Shown one piece after another: positions 12,091-27,226 of a stretch of 64,000 nucleotides of DNA (position 1 is its first letter; every line of letters begins with the position of its first letter). The notes below the pieces were generated by a model that did not search any database, was not told where the DNA came from, and worked only from the letters and a program-made list of their open reading frames with translations. Position numbers and translations under genes: made by a program. The DNA lies in NCBI GenBank assembly GCA_936450465.1, contig OW388296.1:37166023-37230022 (forward strand), written 5' to 3'. The stretch comes from Gibbula magus (Eukaryota > Mollusca > Gastropoda > Trochida > Trochidae).

Positions 12091-13687
12091 TACCTAAAAT
12101 ATTTGCACCACCAACTAATGATACAGAAAGGGAAGATAATTCAATTTCCTATCCAATGAGGTATCTTACATGATGTTTGATAGGGAATGTGATACCGTAA
12201 AATGCAAAATAACGTCACTAGGTAGTATACAAATTAACTGTTTAATGAGTTTTCGACCATTTAACTAGTCAAACAGTACCAAGGAATATTTGCACCACCA
12301 TCTAAACGTACCCAAATGGAAGATAATTAAAAGTCCTATCCAATGAGGAATCTTACATGATGTTTGATAGGGGATGTGATACCGTAAAATGCAAAATAAC
12401 GTCACTAGGTAGTATACATATTAACTGTATAATGGGTGATTCACATTCAAACTAGTCTAAGGGTACCTAAAAAATTTGCACCACCAACTAATGATACAGA
12501 AATGGAAGATAATTCAATTTCCTATCCAATGAGGTATCTTACATGATGTTTGATAGGGAATGTGATACCGTAAAATGCAAAATAACGTCACTAGGTAGTA
12601 TACAAATTAACTGTTTAATGAGTATTCGACCATTTAACTAGTCAAACAGTACCAAGGAATATTTGCACCACCATCTAAACGTACCCAAATGGAAGATAAT
12701 TAACAGTCCTATCCAATGAGGAATCTTACATGATGTTTGATAGGGAATGTGATACCGTAAAATGCAAATTAACGTCACTAGGTAGTATACATATTAACTG
12801 TTTAATGGGTGTTTCACATTCAAACTAGTCTAAGGGTACCTAAAATATTTGCACCACCAACTAATGATACAGAAATGGAAGATAATTAAAAGTCCTTTCC
12901 AATGAGGTATCTTACATGATGTTTGATAGGGAATGTGATACCGTAAAATGAAAAATAACGTCACTAGGTAGTATACATATTAACTGTTTAATGGGTGTTT
13001 CACATTCAAACTAGTCTAAGGGTACCCAGGAATATTTGCAACACCATCTGACGATACCCAAATGGAAGATAATTAAATTTCCTATCCAATGAGGTATCTT
13101 ACATGATATTTGATAGGGAATGTGATACCGTAAAATGCAAAATAACGTCACTAGGTAGTATACATATTAACGTCTTAATGAGTTTTTAACAATGACACTA
13201 GTCTACGGGTTCCAAGGAATATTTGCACCACCATCTAAAGGTACCCAAATGGAAGATAATTAAATGTCCTATCCATTGAGGTATCTTACATGATGTTTGA
13301 TAGGGGATGTGATACCGTAAAATTCAAAATGACGTCACTAGGTAGTATATAAATGTTAACTTCTTAATGAGTTTTTAACAATGAAACTAGTCTACGGGTA
13401 CCACAGAATATTTGCACCACAATCTAAATGTACCCAAATGGAAAATAATTTAATGTCCTATCCAAAGAGGTATCTTACATGATATCTGATAGGGGATGTG
13501 ATACCGTAAAATGAAAAATAACGTCACTAGGTAGTATACACATTAACTAATTGATGAGTTTTCGACCATCTAACTAGTCAAACAGTACCAAGGAATATTT
13601 ACATCACCATTTAAGGGTGCGCAAATGAAAGAGAGTTCAATCTCTATCCAATGAGGTATCTTACATGATATTTGATAGTGACCATGA
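12091..13687. repeat. Satellite higher-order unit 5 (1597 bp)
   Basis: Same length and monomer order as unit 2. Confidence 0.85.
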
Positions 13688-14724
13688 TACCTAAAATATT
13701 TGCACCACCAACTAATGATACAGAAATGGAAGATAATTCAATTTCCTATCCAATGAGGTATATTACATGATGTTTGATAGGGAATATGATACCGTAAAAT
13801 GCAAAATAACGTCACTAGGTAGTATACAAATTAACTGTTTAATGAGTTTTCGACCATTTAACTAGTCAAACAGTACCAAGGAATATTTGCACCACCATCT
13901 AAACGTACCCAAATGGAAGATAATTAAAAGTCCTATCCAATGAGGAATCTTACATGATGTTTGATAGGGGATGTGATACCGTAAAATGCAAAATAACGTC
14001 ACTAGGTAGTATACATATTAACTGTTTAATGGGTGTTTCACATTCAAACTAGTCTAAGGGTACCTAAAATATTTGCACCACCAACTCATGATACAGAAAT
14101 GGAAGATAATTAAAAGTCTTTTCCAATGAGGTATCTTACATGATGTTTGATAGGGAATGTGATACCGTAAAATGAAAAATAACGTCACTAGGTAGTATAC
14201 ATATTAACGTCTTAATGAGTTTTTAACAATGACACTAGTCCACGGGTTCCAAGGAATATTTGCACCACCATCTAAAGGTACCCAAATGGAAGATAATTAA
14301 ATGTCCTATCCAATGAGGTATCTTACATGATGTTTGATAGGGGATGTGATACCGTAAAATTCAAAATGACGTCACTAGGTAGTATATACATGTTAACTTC
14401 TTAATGAGTTTTTAACAATGAAACTAGTCTACGGGCACCACAGAATATTTGCACCACAATCTAAATGTACCCAAATGGAAAATAATTTAATGTCCTATCC
14501 AAAGAGGTATCTTACATGATATCTGATAGGGGATGTGATACCGTAAAATGAAAAATAACGTCACTAGGTAGTATACACATTAACTAATTGATGAGTTTTC
14601 GACCATCTAACTAGTCAAACAGTACCAAGGAATATTTACATCACCATTTAAGGGTGCGCAAATGAAAGAGAGTTCAATCTCTATCCAATGAGGTATCTTA
14701 CATGATATTTGATAGTGACCATGA
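13688..14724. repeat. Satellite higher-order unit 6 (1037 bp)
   Basis: One truncated monomer plus five full ones. It shares private variants with the next unit (CATGATACAG, AATATGATACCG), showing a very recent duplication. Confidence 0.85.
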
Positions 14725-15761
14725 TACCTAAAATATTTGCACCACCAACTAATGATACAGAAATGGAAGATAATTCAATTTCCTATCCAATGAGGTATAT
14801 TACATGATGTTTGATAGGGAATATGATACCGTAAAATGCAAAATAACGTCACTAGGTAGTATACAAATTAACTGTTTAATGAGTTTTCGACCATTTAACT
14901 AGTCAAACAGTACCAAGGAATATTTGCACCACCATCTAAACGTACCCAAATGGAAGATAATTAAAAGTCCTATCCAATGAGGAATCTTACATGATGTTTG
15001 ATAGGGGATGTGATACCGTAAAATGCAAATTAACGTCACTAGGTAGTATACATATTAACTGTTTAATGGGTGTTTCACATTCAAACTAGTCTAAGGGTAC
15101 CTAAAATATTTGCACCACCAACTCATGATACAGAAATGGAAGATAATTAAAAGTCTTTTCCAATGAGGTATCTTACATGATGTTTGATAGGGAATGTGAT
15201 ACCGTAAAATGAAAAATAACGTCACTAGGTAGTATACATATTAACGTCTTAATGAGTTTTTAACAATGACACTAGTCCACGGGTTCCAAGGAATATTTGC
15301 ACCACCATCTAAAGGTACCCAAATGGAAGATAATTAAATGTCCTATCCAATGAGGTATCTTACATGATGTTTGATAGGGGATGTGATACCGTAAAATTCA
15401 AAATGACGTCACTAGGTAGTATATACATGTTAACTTCTTAATGAGTTTTTAACAATGAAACTAGTCTACGGGTACCACAGAATATTTGCACCACAATCTA
15501 AATGTACCCAAATGGAAAATAATTTAATGTCCTATCCAAAGAGGTATCTTACATGATATCTGATAGGGGATGTGATACCGTAAAATGAAAAATAACGTCA
15601 CTAGGTAGTATACACATTAACTAATTGATGAGTTTTCGACCATCTAACTAGTCCAACAGTACCAAGGAATATTTACATCACCATTTAAGGGTGCAATGAA
15701 AGAGAGTTCAATCTCTATCCAATGAGGTATCTTACATGATATTTGATAGTGACCATGATAC
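14725..15761. repeat. Satellite higher-order unit 7 (about 1037 bp, last of the series)
   Basis: Near copy of unit 6. The next expected truncation is absent at about 15762, where a full monomer (ACCGTAAATTTAAAAATGAC) follows and the regular series ends. Confidence 0.8.
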
Positions 15762-18700
15762 CGTAAATTTAAAAATGACGTCACTAGGTAGTATACATAT
15801 TAACTGTTTAATGTTTTTTTCACAATCAAACTAGTGTAAGGGTACCAAGAAATATTTGCACCACCATCTAAAGGTACCCAAAAGGAAGATAATTAAATGT
15901 CCTATCCAATGAGGTATCTTACATGATGTTTAATAGGGGATGTGATACCGTATAATGCACAATAACGTCACTAGGTAGTATACATATTAATTTCTTAATG
16001 AGTTTTTAACAATGAAACTAGGCTTAGAGAACCAAGTAATATTTGCAACACCATCTAAAGGTACCCAAATGGAAGATAATTAAATGTCCTATCCTATGAG
16101 GTATCTTACATGACGTTTGATATCGAATGTGATACCTTGAATTGCAAAATAACGTCACTAGGTAGTATACATATTAACTGCTTAATGAGTTTTCGACCAT
16201 TTAACTAGTCAAACAGTACCAAGGAATATTTGGATCACCATCTAAGGGTACGTAAATGAAAGATAATTCAATTTCCTGTCCAATGAGGTATCTTACATGA
16301 TATTTGATAGGGAATGTGATACCGTAAAATGCAAAATAATGTCACTAGATAGTATACATATTAACTAATTGATGAGTTTTCGAACATTTAACTAGTCAAA
16401 CAGTACCAAGGAATATTTACATTACCATTATAGGGTGCGAAAATGAAAGATTGTTCAATTTCCTATTCAATTAGGTATCTTACATGATGTTTGATAGTGA
16501 CCGTGATACCCTGAAATTCAAAATAAAGTCACTAGGTAGTATTCATATTAACTGATTAATGTTTTTTTCATAATCAAAGAAGTCTTAGGGTACCAAGAAA
16601 TATTTGTACCACCATCTAAAGGTAACCAATAATAGATAATTAAATTTCCTATCCAATGAGGTAAGTAACATGATGTTTGACAGGGGATGTGATACCGTAA
16701 AATGCAAAATAACGTCACTAGGTAGAAAACATATTAACTGTTCAATGAGTTTTTAACAATCAATCTATTCGAAGGGTACCAATAAATATTTGCACCACCA
16801 TCTCAAGGTAACCAAATGGAAGATAATTCAATGTCCTTTCCAATGAGGCATCTTACATGATGTTTGATAGGGAATGTGATACCGTAAAATGCAAAATAAC
16901 GTCAATAAGTAGTGTACATATTAACTGTTAAATGAGTTTTCGACCATTTAACTAGTCAAACAGTACCAACAAATATTTGCACCACCATCTAAAGGTAACC
17001 AAATGGAAGATAATTCAATTCCCTATCTAGTGAGACATCTTACATGATGTTTGATAGTGACTGAGATACCGAAAATGCATAACAACTTCACTAGGTAGTA
17101 CACATATTATCTGTCGATGAATTTTTAACAATCAATCTAGTCTAAGGGTACCAAGGAATATTTGCGCCACCATCTAAAGGTAAACACATATAAGATAATT
17201 CAATTTCCTATCCAATGAGATAACTTACATGATGTTTGATAGGGGATGTGATACCGTAAAATGCAAAATAACGTCACTTGGTAGTATACTTATTAACTGT
17301 TCAATGAGTTTTTAACAATCAATCTAGTCGAAGGGTACCAAGGAATATTTGCACCACCATCTAAAGGTATCCAAATGGAAGATAATTCAATTTCCTATCC
17401 AATGAGGCATCTTACATGATGTTTGATAGGGGATGTGATACCGTAAATTTCAAAATAACGTCTATAGTTAGTATACATATTAACTGTTCAATGAGTTTTC
17501 GACTATTTAACTAGTCAAACAGTACCAAGGAATATTTACATCACCATTTAAGGGTACGAAAATGAACAATAGTTCAATTTCCTGTCCAATGAGGTATCTT
17601 ACATGATATTTGATAGGGAATGTGATACCGTAAAATGCAAAATAACGTCAATAGGTAGTGTACATATTAACTGTTAAATGAGTTTTCGACCATTTAACTA
17701 GTCAAACAGTACCAACAAATATTTGCACCACCATCTAAAGGTAACCAAATGGAAGATAATTCAATTCCCTATCTAGTGAGACATCTTACATGATGTTTGA
17801 TAGTGACTGAGATACCGAAAAATGCATAACAACTTCACTAGGTAGTACACATATTATCTGTCGATGAATTTTTAACAATCAATCTAGTCTAAGGGTACCA
17901 AGGAATATTTGCGCCACCATCTAAAGAAAACACATATAAGATAATTCAATTTCCTATCCAATGAGATAACTTACATGATGTTTGATAGGGGATGTGATAC
18001 CGTAAAGTGCAAAATAACGTCACTTGGTAGTATACTTATTAACTGTTCAATGAGTTTTTAACAATCAATCTAGTCGAAGGGTACCAAGGAATATTTGCAC
18101 CACCATCTAAAGGTATCCAAATCGAAGATAATTAAATGTCCTATCCAATGAGATATCTGACATGATGTTTGATAGGGGATGTGATACCGTAAATTTCAAA
18201 ATAACGTCTATAGGTAGTATCAATATTAACTGTTTAATGAGTTTTCGACCATTTAACTAGTCAAACAGTACAAAAACATATTTGCACAACCATCTAAAGG
18301 TAACCAAATGGAAGATAATTCAATTCCCTATCCAGTGAGGCATCTTACATGATGTTTGATAGGGGATGTGATACCGTAAAATGCAAAATAACGTCACTAG
18401 GTAGTATATATATTAACTGCTTAATGAGTTTTCGACCATTTAACTAGTCAATCAGTACCAAGGAATATTTACATCACCATTTAAGGGTACGCAAATGAAA
18501 GATAGTTCAATTCCCTATCCAGTGAGGCATCTTACATGATGTATGATAGAGGATGTGATACCGTAAAATGCAAAATAACGTCACTAGGTAGTAAACATAT
18601 TAACTGTTTAATGGTTTTTCACAATCACACTAGTCTAAGGATACCAAGAAATATTTGCACCACCATCTAAAGGTAACCCATTAAGAGATAATTCAATTTC

Positions 18701-21700
18701 CTATCCAATGAGGTAACTTACATGATGTTTGATAGGGGATGTGATACCGTAAAATGCAAAATAACGTCACTTGGTAGTATACTTATTAACTGTTCAATGA
18801 GTTTTAAACAATCAATCTAGTCGAAGAATACCAAGGAATATTTGCACCACAATCTAAAGGTCCTCAAATCGAAGATAATTAAATTTCCTATCCAATGAGG
18901 TATCTTACATGATATTTGATAGGGAATGTGATACCGTAAAATGCAAAATAACGTCACTAGGTAGTATACATATTAACGTCTTAATGAGTTTTTAACAATG
19001 ACACTAGTCTACGGGTTCCAAGGAATATTTGCACCAAAATCTAAAGGTACCCAAATGGAAGATAATTAAATGTCCTATCCATTGAGGTATCTTACATGAT
19101 GTTTGATAGGGGATGTGATACCGTAAAATTCAAAATGACGTCACTAGGTAGTATATACATGTTAACTTCTTAATGAGTTTTTAACAATGAAACTAGTCTA
19201 CGGGTACCACAGAATATTTGCACCACAATCTAAATGTACCCAAATGGAGAATAATTTAATGTCCTATCCAAAGAGGTATCCTACATGATATCTGATAGGG
19301 GATGTGATACCGTAAATTGAAAAATAACGTCACTAGGTAGTATACACATTAACTAATTGATGAGTTTTCGACCATCTAACTAGTCAAACAGTACCAAGGA
19401 ATATTTCCATCACCATCTAAGGGTGCAATGAAAGAGAGTTCAATCTCTATCCAATGAGGTATCTTACATGATATTTGATAGTGACCATGATACCGTAAAT
19501 TTAAAAATGACGTCACTAGGTAGTATACATATTAACTGTTTAATGTTTTTTTCACAATCAAACTAGTGTAAGGGTACCAAGAAATATTTGCACCACCATC
19601 TAAAGGTACCCAAAAGGAAGATAATTAAATGTCCTATCCAATGAGGTATCTTACATGATGTTTTATAGGGGATGTGATACCGTATAATGCACAATAACGT
19701 CACTAGGTAGTATACATATTAATTTCTTAATGAGTTTTTAACAATGAAACTAGGCTTAGGGAACCAAGGAATATTTGAACCACCATCTAAAGGTACCCAA
19801 ATGGAAGATAATTAAATGTCCTATCCTATGAGGTATCTTACATGACGTTTGATATCAAATGTGATACCTTGAATTGCAAAATAACGAGTTTTCGACCATT
19901 TAACTAGTCAAACAGTACCAAGGAATATTTGGATCACCATCTAAGGGTACGCAAATGAAAGATAATTCAATTTCCTGTCCAATGAGGTATCTTACATGAT
20001 ATTTGATAGGGAATGTGATACCGTAAAATGCAAAATAATGTCACTAGATAGTATACATATTAACTAATTGATGAGTTTTCGAACATTTAACTAGTCAAAC
20101 AGTACCAAGGAATATTTACATTACCATTATAGGGTGCGAAAATGAAAGATTGTTCAATTTCCTATTCAATTAGGTATCTTACATGATGTTTGATAGTGAC
20201 CGTGATACCCTGAAATTCAAAATAAAGTCACTAGGTAGTATTCATATTAACTGATTAATGTTTTTTTCATAATCAAAGAAGTCTTAGGGTACCAAGAAAT
20301 ATTTGTACCACCATCTAAAGGTAACCAATAATAAGATAATTAAATTTCCTATCCAATGAGGTAAGTAACATGATGTTTGACAGGGGATGTGATACCGTAA
20401 AATGCAAAATAACGTCACTAGGTAGAAAACATATTAACTGTTCAATGAGTTTTTAACAATCAATCTATTCGAAGGGTACCAATAAATATTTGCACCACCA
20501 TCTCAAGGTAACCAAATGGAAGATAATTCAATGTCCTTTCCAATGAGGCATCTTACATGATGTTTGATAGGGAATGTGATACCGTAAAATGCAAAATAAC
20601 GTCAATAGGTAGTGTACATATTAACTGTTAAATGAGTTTTCGACCATTTAACTAGTCAAACAGTACCAACAAATATTTGCACCACCATCTAAAGGTAACC
20701 AAATGGAAGACAATTCAATTCCCTATCTAGTGAGACATCTTACATGATGTTTGATAGTGACTGAGATACCGAAAAATGCATAACAACTTCACTAGGTAGT
20801 ACACATATTATCTGTCGATGAATTTTTAACAATCACACTAGTCTAAGGATACCAAGAAATATTTGCACCACCATCTAAAGGTAACCAATTAAGAGATAAT
20901 TCAATTTCCTATCCAATGAGGTAACTTACATGATGTTTGATAGGGGATGTGATACCGTAAAATGCAAAATAACGTCACTTGGTAGTATACTTATTAACTG
21001 TTCAATGAGTTTTAAACAATCAATCTAGTCGAAGAATACCAAGGAATATTTGCAATACAATCTAAAGGTCCTCAAATCGAAGATAATTAAATGTCCTATC
21101 CAATGAGGTATCTTACTTGATGTTTGATAGGGGATGTGATACCATAAATTTCAAAATAACGTCAATAGGTAGTATATATATTAACTGCTTAATGAGTTTT
21201 CGACCATTTAACTAGTCAAACAGTACCAAGGAATATTTACATCACCATTTAAGGGTACGCAAATGAACAATAGTTCAATTTCCTATCCAATGAGGTATCT
21301 TACATGATGTTTGATAGGGAATGTGATACCGTAAAATGCAAAATAACGTCACTACGTAGTAAACATATTAACTGTTCAATGAGATTTTAACAATCAATCT
21401 AGTCTAAGGGTATCGAGGAGTATTTGCACCACCATCTAAAGGTATCTAAATGGAAGATAATTAAATGTCCTATCCAATGAGGTGTCTAACATGATGTTTG
21501 AAAGGGAATGTGATACCGTAAAATGCAAAATAACGTCAGTAGGTAGTATACATATTAACTGTTCAATGAGTTTTCGACCATTTAACTAGTCAAACAGTAC
21601 CAAGGAATATCTACATCACCATTTAATGGTGTGCAAATGGAAGTTGGTTCAATTTCCTATCCAATGAGGTATCTTACATGAAATTTGATAGTGACCGTGA

Positions 21701-24700
21701 TACCCTAAAATTTTTATATAACGTCACTTGGTAGTATACTTATTAACTGTTCAATGAGTTTTTAACAATCATTCTAGTCGAAGGGTACCAAGGAATATTT
21801 GCACCACCATCTAAAGTTAACCAAATGGAAGATAATTCAATTTCCTATCCAGTGAGGCATCTTACATGATGTTTGATAGGGGATGTGATACCGTAAAATG
21901 CACAATAACGTCACTAGGTTGTATACATATTAACTGTTCAATGAGTTTTTAACAATCAATCTAGTCGAAGGGTACCAAGGAATATTTGCACCACCATCTC
22001 AAGGTAACCAAATGGAAGATAATTCAATTTCCTATCCAATGAGGGATCTTACATGATGTTTGATAGGGGATGTGATACCGTAAATTTCAAAATAACGTCT
22101 ATAGTTAGTATACATATTAACTGTTCAATGAGTTTTCGACTATTTAACTAGTCAAACAGTACCAAGGAATATTTACATCACCATTTAAGGGTACGCAAAT
22201 GAACAATAGTTCAATTTCCTCTCCAATGAGGTATCTTACCTGATATTTGATAGGGAATGTGATACCGTAAAATGCACAATAACGTCACTATGTAGTAAAC
22301 ATATTAACTGTTCAATGAGTTTTTAACAATCAATCTAGTCTAAGGGTATCGAGGAGTATTTGCACCACCATCTAAAGATAACCAAATGGAAGATAATTCA
22401 ATTTCCTATCCAATGAGCTATATTACATGATGTCTGATAGGGGATGTGATACCGTAAAATGCAAAATAACGTCAATAGGTAGTATACATATTAACTGTTC
22501 AATGAGTTTTCGACCATTTAACTAGTCAAACAGTACCAAGGAATATATACATCACCATTAAATGGTGTGCAAATGAAAGTTGGTTCAATTTCCTATCCAA
22601 TGAGGTATCTTACATGATATTTGATAGTGACCGTGATACCGTAAAATTTTTATATAACGTCACTTGGTAGTATACTTATTAACTGTTCAATGAGTTTTTA
22701 ACAATCAATCTAGTCGAAGGGTACCTAGGAATATTTGCATCACCATCTAAAGGTACCCGATTCGAAGATAATTAAATGTCCTATCCAATGAGGTTTCTTA
22801 AATGATGTTTGTTAGGGGATGTGATACCGTAAATTTCAAAATAACGTCTATAGGTAGTATCCATAGTAACTGTTCAATGAGTTTTCGACCATTTAACTAG
22901 TCAAACAGTACCAAGGAATATTTGCATCACCATTTAAGGGTACGCAAATGAACGATAGTTCAATTTCCTATCCAATGAGGTATCTTACATGATGTTTGAT
23001 ATTGAATGTGATACCGTAAAATGCAAAATAACGTCAATAGGTAGTATATATATATATTAACTGCTTAATGAGTTTTCGACCATTTAACTAGTCAAACAGC
23101 ACCAAAAAATATTTGCACCACCATCTAAAGGTAACCAAATGGAAGATAATTCAATTTCCTATCCAATGAGGTATCTTACATGATGTTTGATAGTGATCGT
23201 GATACCGTGAAATTCAAAATAAGTTCACTAGGTAGTATACATATTAACTGTTTAATGTTTTTTTCATAATCAAAGAAGTCTTAGGGTACCAAGAAATATT
23301 TGCACCACCATCTAAAGGTAGCCAATTATGAGATAATTCAATTTCCTATCCAATGAGGTAACTTACATGATTTTTGATAGGGAATGTGATACCGTAAAAT
23401 GCAAAATAGCGTCACTAGGTAGTAAACATATTAACTGTTCAATGAGTTTTTAACAATCAATCGAGTCTAAGGGTACCAAGGAATATTTGCACCACAATCT
23501 AAAGGTACCCACATGGAAGATAATTAAATGTCCTATCCTATGAGGTATCTTACATGACGTTTGATATCGAATGTGATACCTTAAATTGCAAAATAACGTC
23601 ACTAGGTAGTATACATATTAACTGCTTAATGAGTTTTCGACCATTTAACTAGTCAAACAGTACCAAGGAATATTTGGATCAACATCTAAGGGTACGTAAA
23701 TGAAAGATAATTCAATTTCCTGTCCAATGAGGTATCTTACATGATATTTGATAGGGAATGTGATACCGTAAAATGTAAAATAATGTCACTAGATAGTATA
23801 CATATTAACTAATTGATGAGTTTTCGAACATTTAACTAGTCAAACAGTACCAAGGAATATTTACGTCACCATTTTAGGGTGCGAAAATGAAAGATTGTTC
23901 AATTTCCTATTCAATTAGGTACCTTACATGATGTTTGATAGTGACCGTGATACCCTGAAATTCAAAATTAAGTCACTAGGTAGAATTTATATTAATTGTT
24001 TAATGTTTTTTTTCATAATCAAAGAAATCTTAGGGTACTAAGAAATATATGTACCACCATCTAAAACTAACCAATAATAAGATAATTAAATTTCCTATCC
24101 AATGAGGTAAGTTACATAATGTTTGACAGGGGATGTGATACCGTAAAATGCAAAATAACGTCACTAGGTAGTATACATATTAACTGTTCAATGAGTTTTT
24201 AACAATCAATATATTCGAAGGGTACCAATAAATATTTACACCACCATCTCGAGGTAACCAAATGGAAGATAATTCAATGTCCATTCCAATGAGGCATCTT
24301 ACATGATGTTTGATAGGGGATGTGATACCGTGAAATGCAAAATAACGTCAATAGGTAGTACACATATTAACTGTTTAATGAGTTTTTAACAATCAATCTA
24401 GTCTAAGGGTATCGAGGAGTATTTGCACCACCATCTAAAGGTATCTAAACGGAAGATAATTAAACGTCCTATCCAAAGAGGTATTTTACATGATGTTTGA
24501 TAGGGAATGTGATAGCGTAAAATGCAAAATAACGTCAATAGGTAGTATATATATTAACTAATTGATGAGTTTTCGAACATTTATCTAGTCAAACAGTACC
24601 AACAAATATTTGGACCACCATCTAAAGGTAACCAAATGGAAGATAATTAAATGTCATATCCAATGAGGTATCTTACATGATGTTTGATAGGGGATGTGAT

Positions 24701-27226
24701 ACCGTAAATTTCAAAATAACGTCTATAGGTAGTATAAATATTAACTGTTTAATGAGTTTTTAACAATCAATCTAGTCTAAGGGTATCGAGGAGTATTTGC
24801 ACCAGCATCTAAAGGTATCTAAACGGAAGATAATTAAATGTCGTATCCAAAGAGGTATTTTATATGATGTTTGATAGGGAATGTGATACCGTGAAATGCA
24901 AAATAACGTCAATGGGTAGTACACATATTAACTTTTAATGAGTTTTTAACAATCAATCTAGTCTAACGGTACCGAGGAATATTTGCACCACCATCTAAAG
25001 GTATCTAAACGGAAGATAATTAAATGTCCTATCCAAAGAGGTATTTTACATGATGTTTGATAGGGAATGCGATAGCGTAAAATGCAAAATAACGTCAATA
25101 GGTAGTATATATATTAACTGCTTAATGAGTTTTCGACCATTTATCTAATCAAACAGTACCACCAAATATTTGGACCACCATCTAAAGGTAACCAAATGGA
25201 AGATAATTAAATGTCATATCCAATGAGGTATCTTACATGATGTTTGATAGGGGATGTGATACCGTAAATTTCAAAATAACGTCTATAGGTAGTATACATA
25301 TTAACTGTTAAATGAGTTTTCGACCATTTAACTAGTCAAACAGTACCAAGGAATATTTACATCACCATTTAAGGGTATGCAAATGAACGATATTTCAATT
25401 TCCTATCCAATGAGGTACCTTACATGTTGTTTGATAGTGACAGTGATACCGTAAAATGCAAAATAACGTCACTAGGTAGTACACACATTAACTGTTTAAT
25501 GGGTTTGTCACATTCAAACTAGTCTAAGGGTACCAAAAAATATTTGCACCACCATCTAAAGGTAACCAAATGGAAGATAATTCAATTCCCTATCCAGTGA
25601 GACATCTTACATGATGTTTGATAGGGGATGTGATACCGTAGAATGCAAAATAACGTCACTAGGTAGTACAGATATTAACTGTTTAATGAGTTTTTAACAA
25701 TCAATCTAGTCTAACGGTACCGAGGAGTATTTGCACCACCATCTAAACGTACCTAAATGGAAGATAATTAATTGTCCTATCCAATGAGGTATCTTACATG
25801 ATGTTTGATGGGGAATGTGATACAGTAAAATGTAAAATAACGTCAATAGGTAGTATACATATTAACTGTTTAATGAGTTTTCGACCATTTAACTAGTCAA
25901 ACAGTACCACAAAATAATTGCACCACCATCTAAAGGTAACCAAATAGAAGATAAATCAATTCTCTATCTATTGAGGCATCTTACATGGGGGATGTGATAA
26001 CTTAAAATATAAAATAACGTCACTTGGTAGTATACATATTAACTGTTCAATGAGTATTCGACAGTTTAATGAGTTTTTAACAATCAATCTAGTCGAAGGG
26101 TACCAAGGAATATTTGCACCACCATCAAAAGGTACCCAAATCGAAGATGATTTAATGTCCTATCCAATGAGGTATCTTACATGATGTTTGATAGTGACAG
26201 TGATACCGTAAAATGAAAAATAACGTCACTAGGTATTATACATATTAACTGTTCAATGAGTTTTCGACCATTCAATGAGTTTTTACCAATCAATCTAGTC
26301 GAAGGTTACCAAGGAATATTTGCACCACCATCTAAATGTACCGAAATGGAAGATAATTAAATGTCCTATCCAATGAGATATCTTACATGATTTTTGATAG
26401 GGAATCTGATACCGTAAAATTCAAAATAACGTCACTAGTTAGTATACATATTAACTGTTCAATGAGTTTTCGACCATTTAACTAGTCAAACAGTACCAAG
26501 GAATATTTCACAACCATTTCAGGGTACGCAAATGAACGATAGTTCAATTTCCTATCCAATGAGGTACCTTACATGTTGTTTGATAGGGGATGTGATACCG
26601 TAAAATGCAAAATAACGTCACTAGGTAGTACACACATTAACTGTTTAATGGGTATGTCACATTCAAACTAGTCTAAGGGTACCAAAAAATATTTGCACCA
26701 CCATCTAAAGGTACCCAAATGGAAGATAATTAAATGTCCTATCGAGTGAGGTATCTTACATGATGTTTGATAGGGAATGTGATACAGTAAAATGCAAAAT
26801 AACGTCACTAGGTATTATACATATTAACTGATTAATGAGTTTTTAACAATGAAACTAGTCTAAGCGTACCAAGGAATATTTGCACCACCATCCAAAGGTA
26901 CCCAAATGGAAGATAATTAAATGTCCTATCCAATGAGGTACCTTTCATGATTTTTGATTGGGGATGTGATACCGTAAAATGCAAAATAACGTCACTAGGT
27001 AGTATACATATTAACTGCTTAATCAGTTTTCGACCATCTAAGTAGTCAAACAGTATCAGCGAATATTTGCACCACCATCTAACGGTAACCAAATTGAAGA
27101 TAATTAAATTTCCTATCCACTGAGGTATCTTACATGATGTTTGGTAGGGAATGTGATACCGTAAAATGCAAAATAACTTAACTAGGTGGTATACATATTA
27201 ACTGCTCAATGAGTGTTCGACCATTT
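15762..27226. repeat. Diverged satellite zone with 3.7-kb superperiod
   Basis: Monomers here are more varied and lack the truncated form. A marker monomer (ATCCTATGAGGTATC, then CATGACGTTTGATATC) appears at about 16.09, 19.82 and 23.53 kb. The following marker (AATCAAAGAAGTCTTAGG, or AAATC in the third copy) appears at about 16.57, 20.27 and 24.02 kb. The second copy of the block lacks about 33 bp near 19880. The last monomer is broken at about 27226, where the hexamer array begins. Confidence 0.8.

Larger units (their letters stand above)
4707..27226. repeat. 187-bp AT-rich satellite array (about 120 monomers)
   Basis: The landmark GATACCGTAAAATG recurs every 186-187 bp (TACC at 4791, 4978, 5165, 5351, 5538, 5725 and onward). 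The monomer holds the block AACGTCACTAGGTAGTATAC, an ACTAG-centred variable block, a block around CACCACCATCTAA, and the stretch CCTATCCAATGAGGTATC. At least four monomer classes differ in the ACTAG block (for example TTCGACCATTTAACTAGTC versus TTTTAACAATCAATCTAGTC). The first 1 kb and the last 11 kb are more diverged than 7.7-15.6 kb. No coding potential is credible: short open frames such as 26832-27092 are chance. The array begins 30-45 bp beyond the truncated 5' end of LINE A and ends mid-monomer at the hexamer array. No function is visible; position near a centromere is an inference. Confidence 0.95.

Noticed and set aside
26832..27092. Minus-strand open frame of 86 codons in the satellite
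   Set aside because: Present only because one monomer lost its stops; neighbouring monomers do not keep it open.
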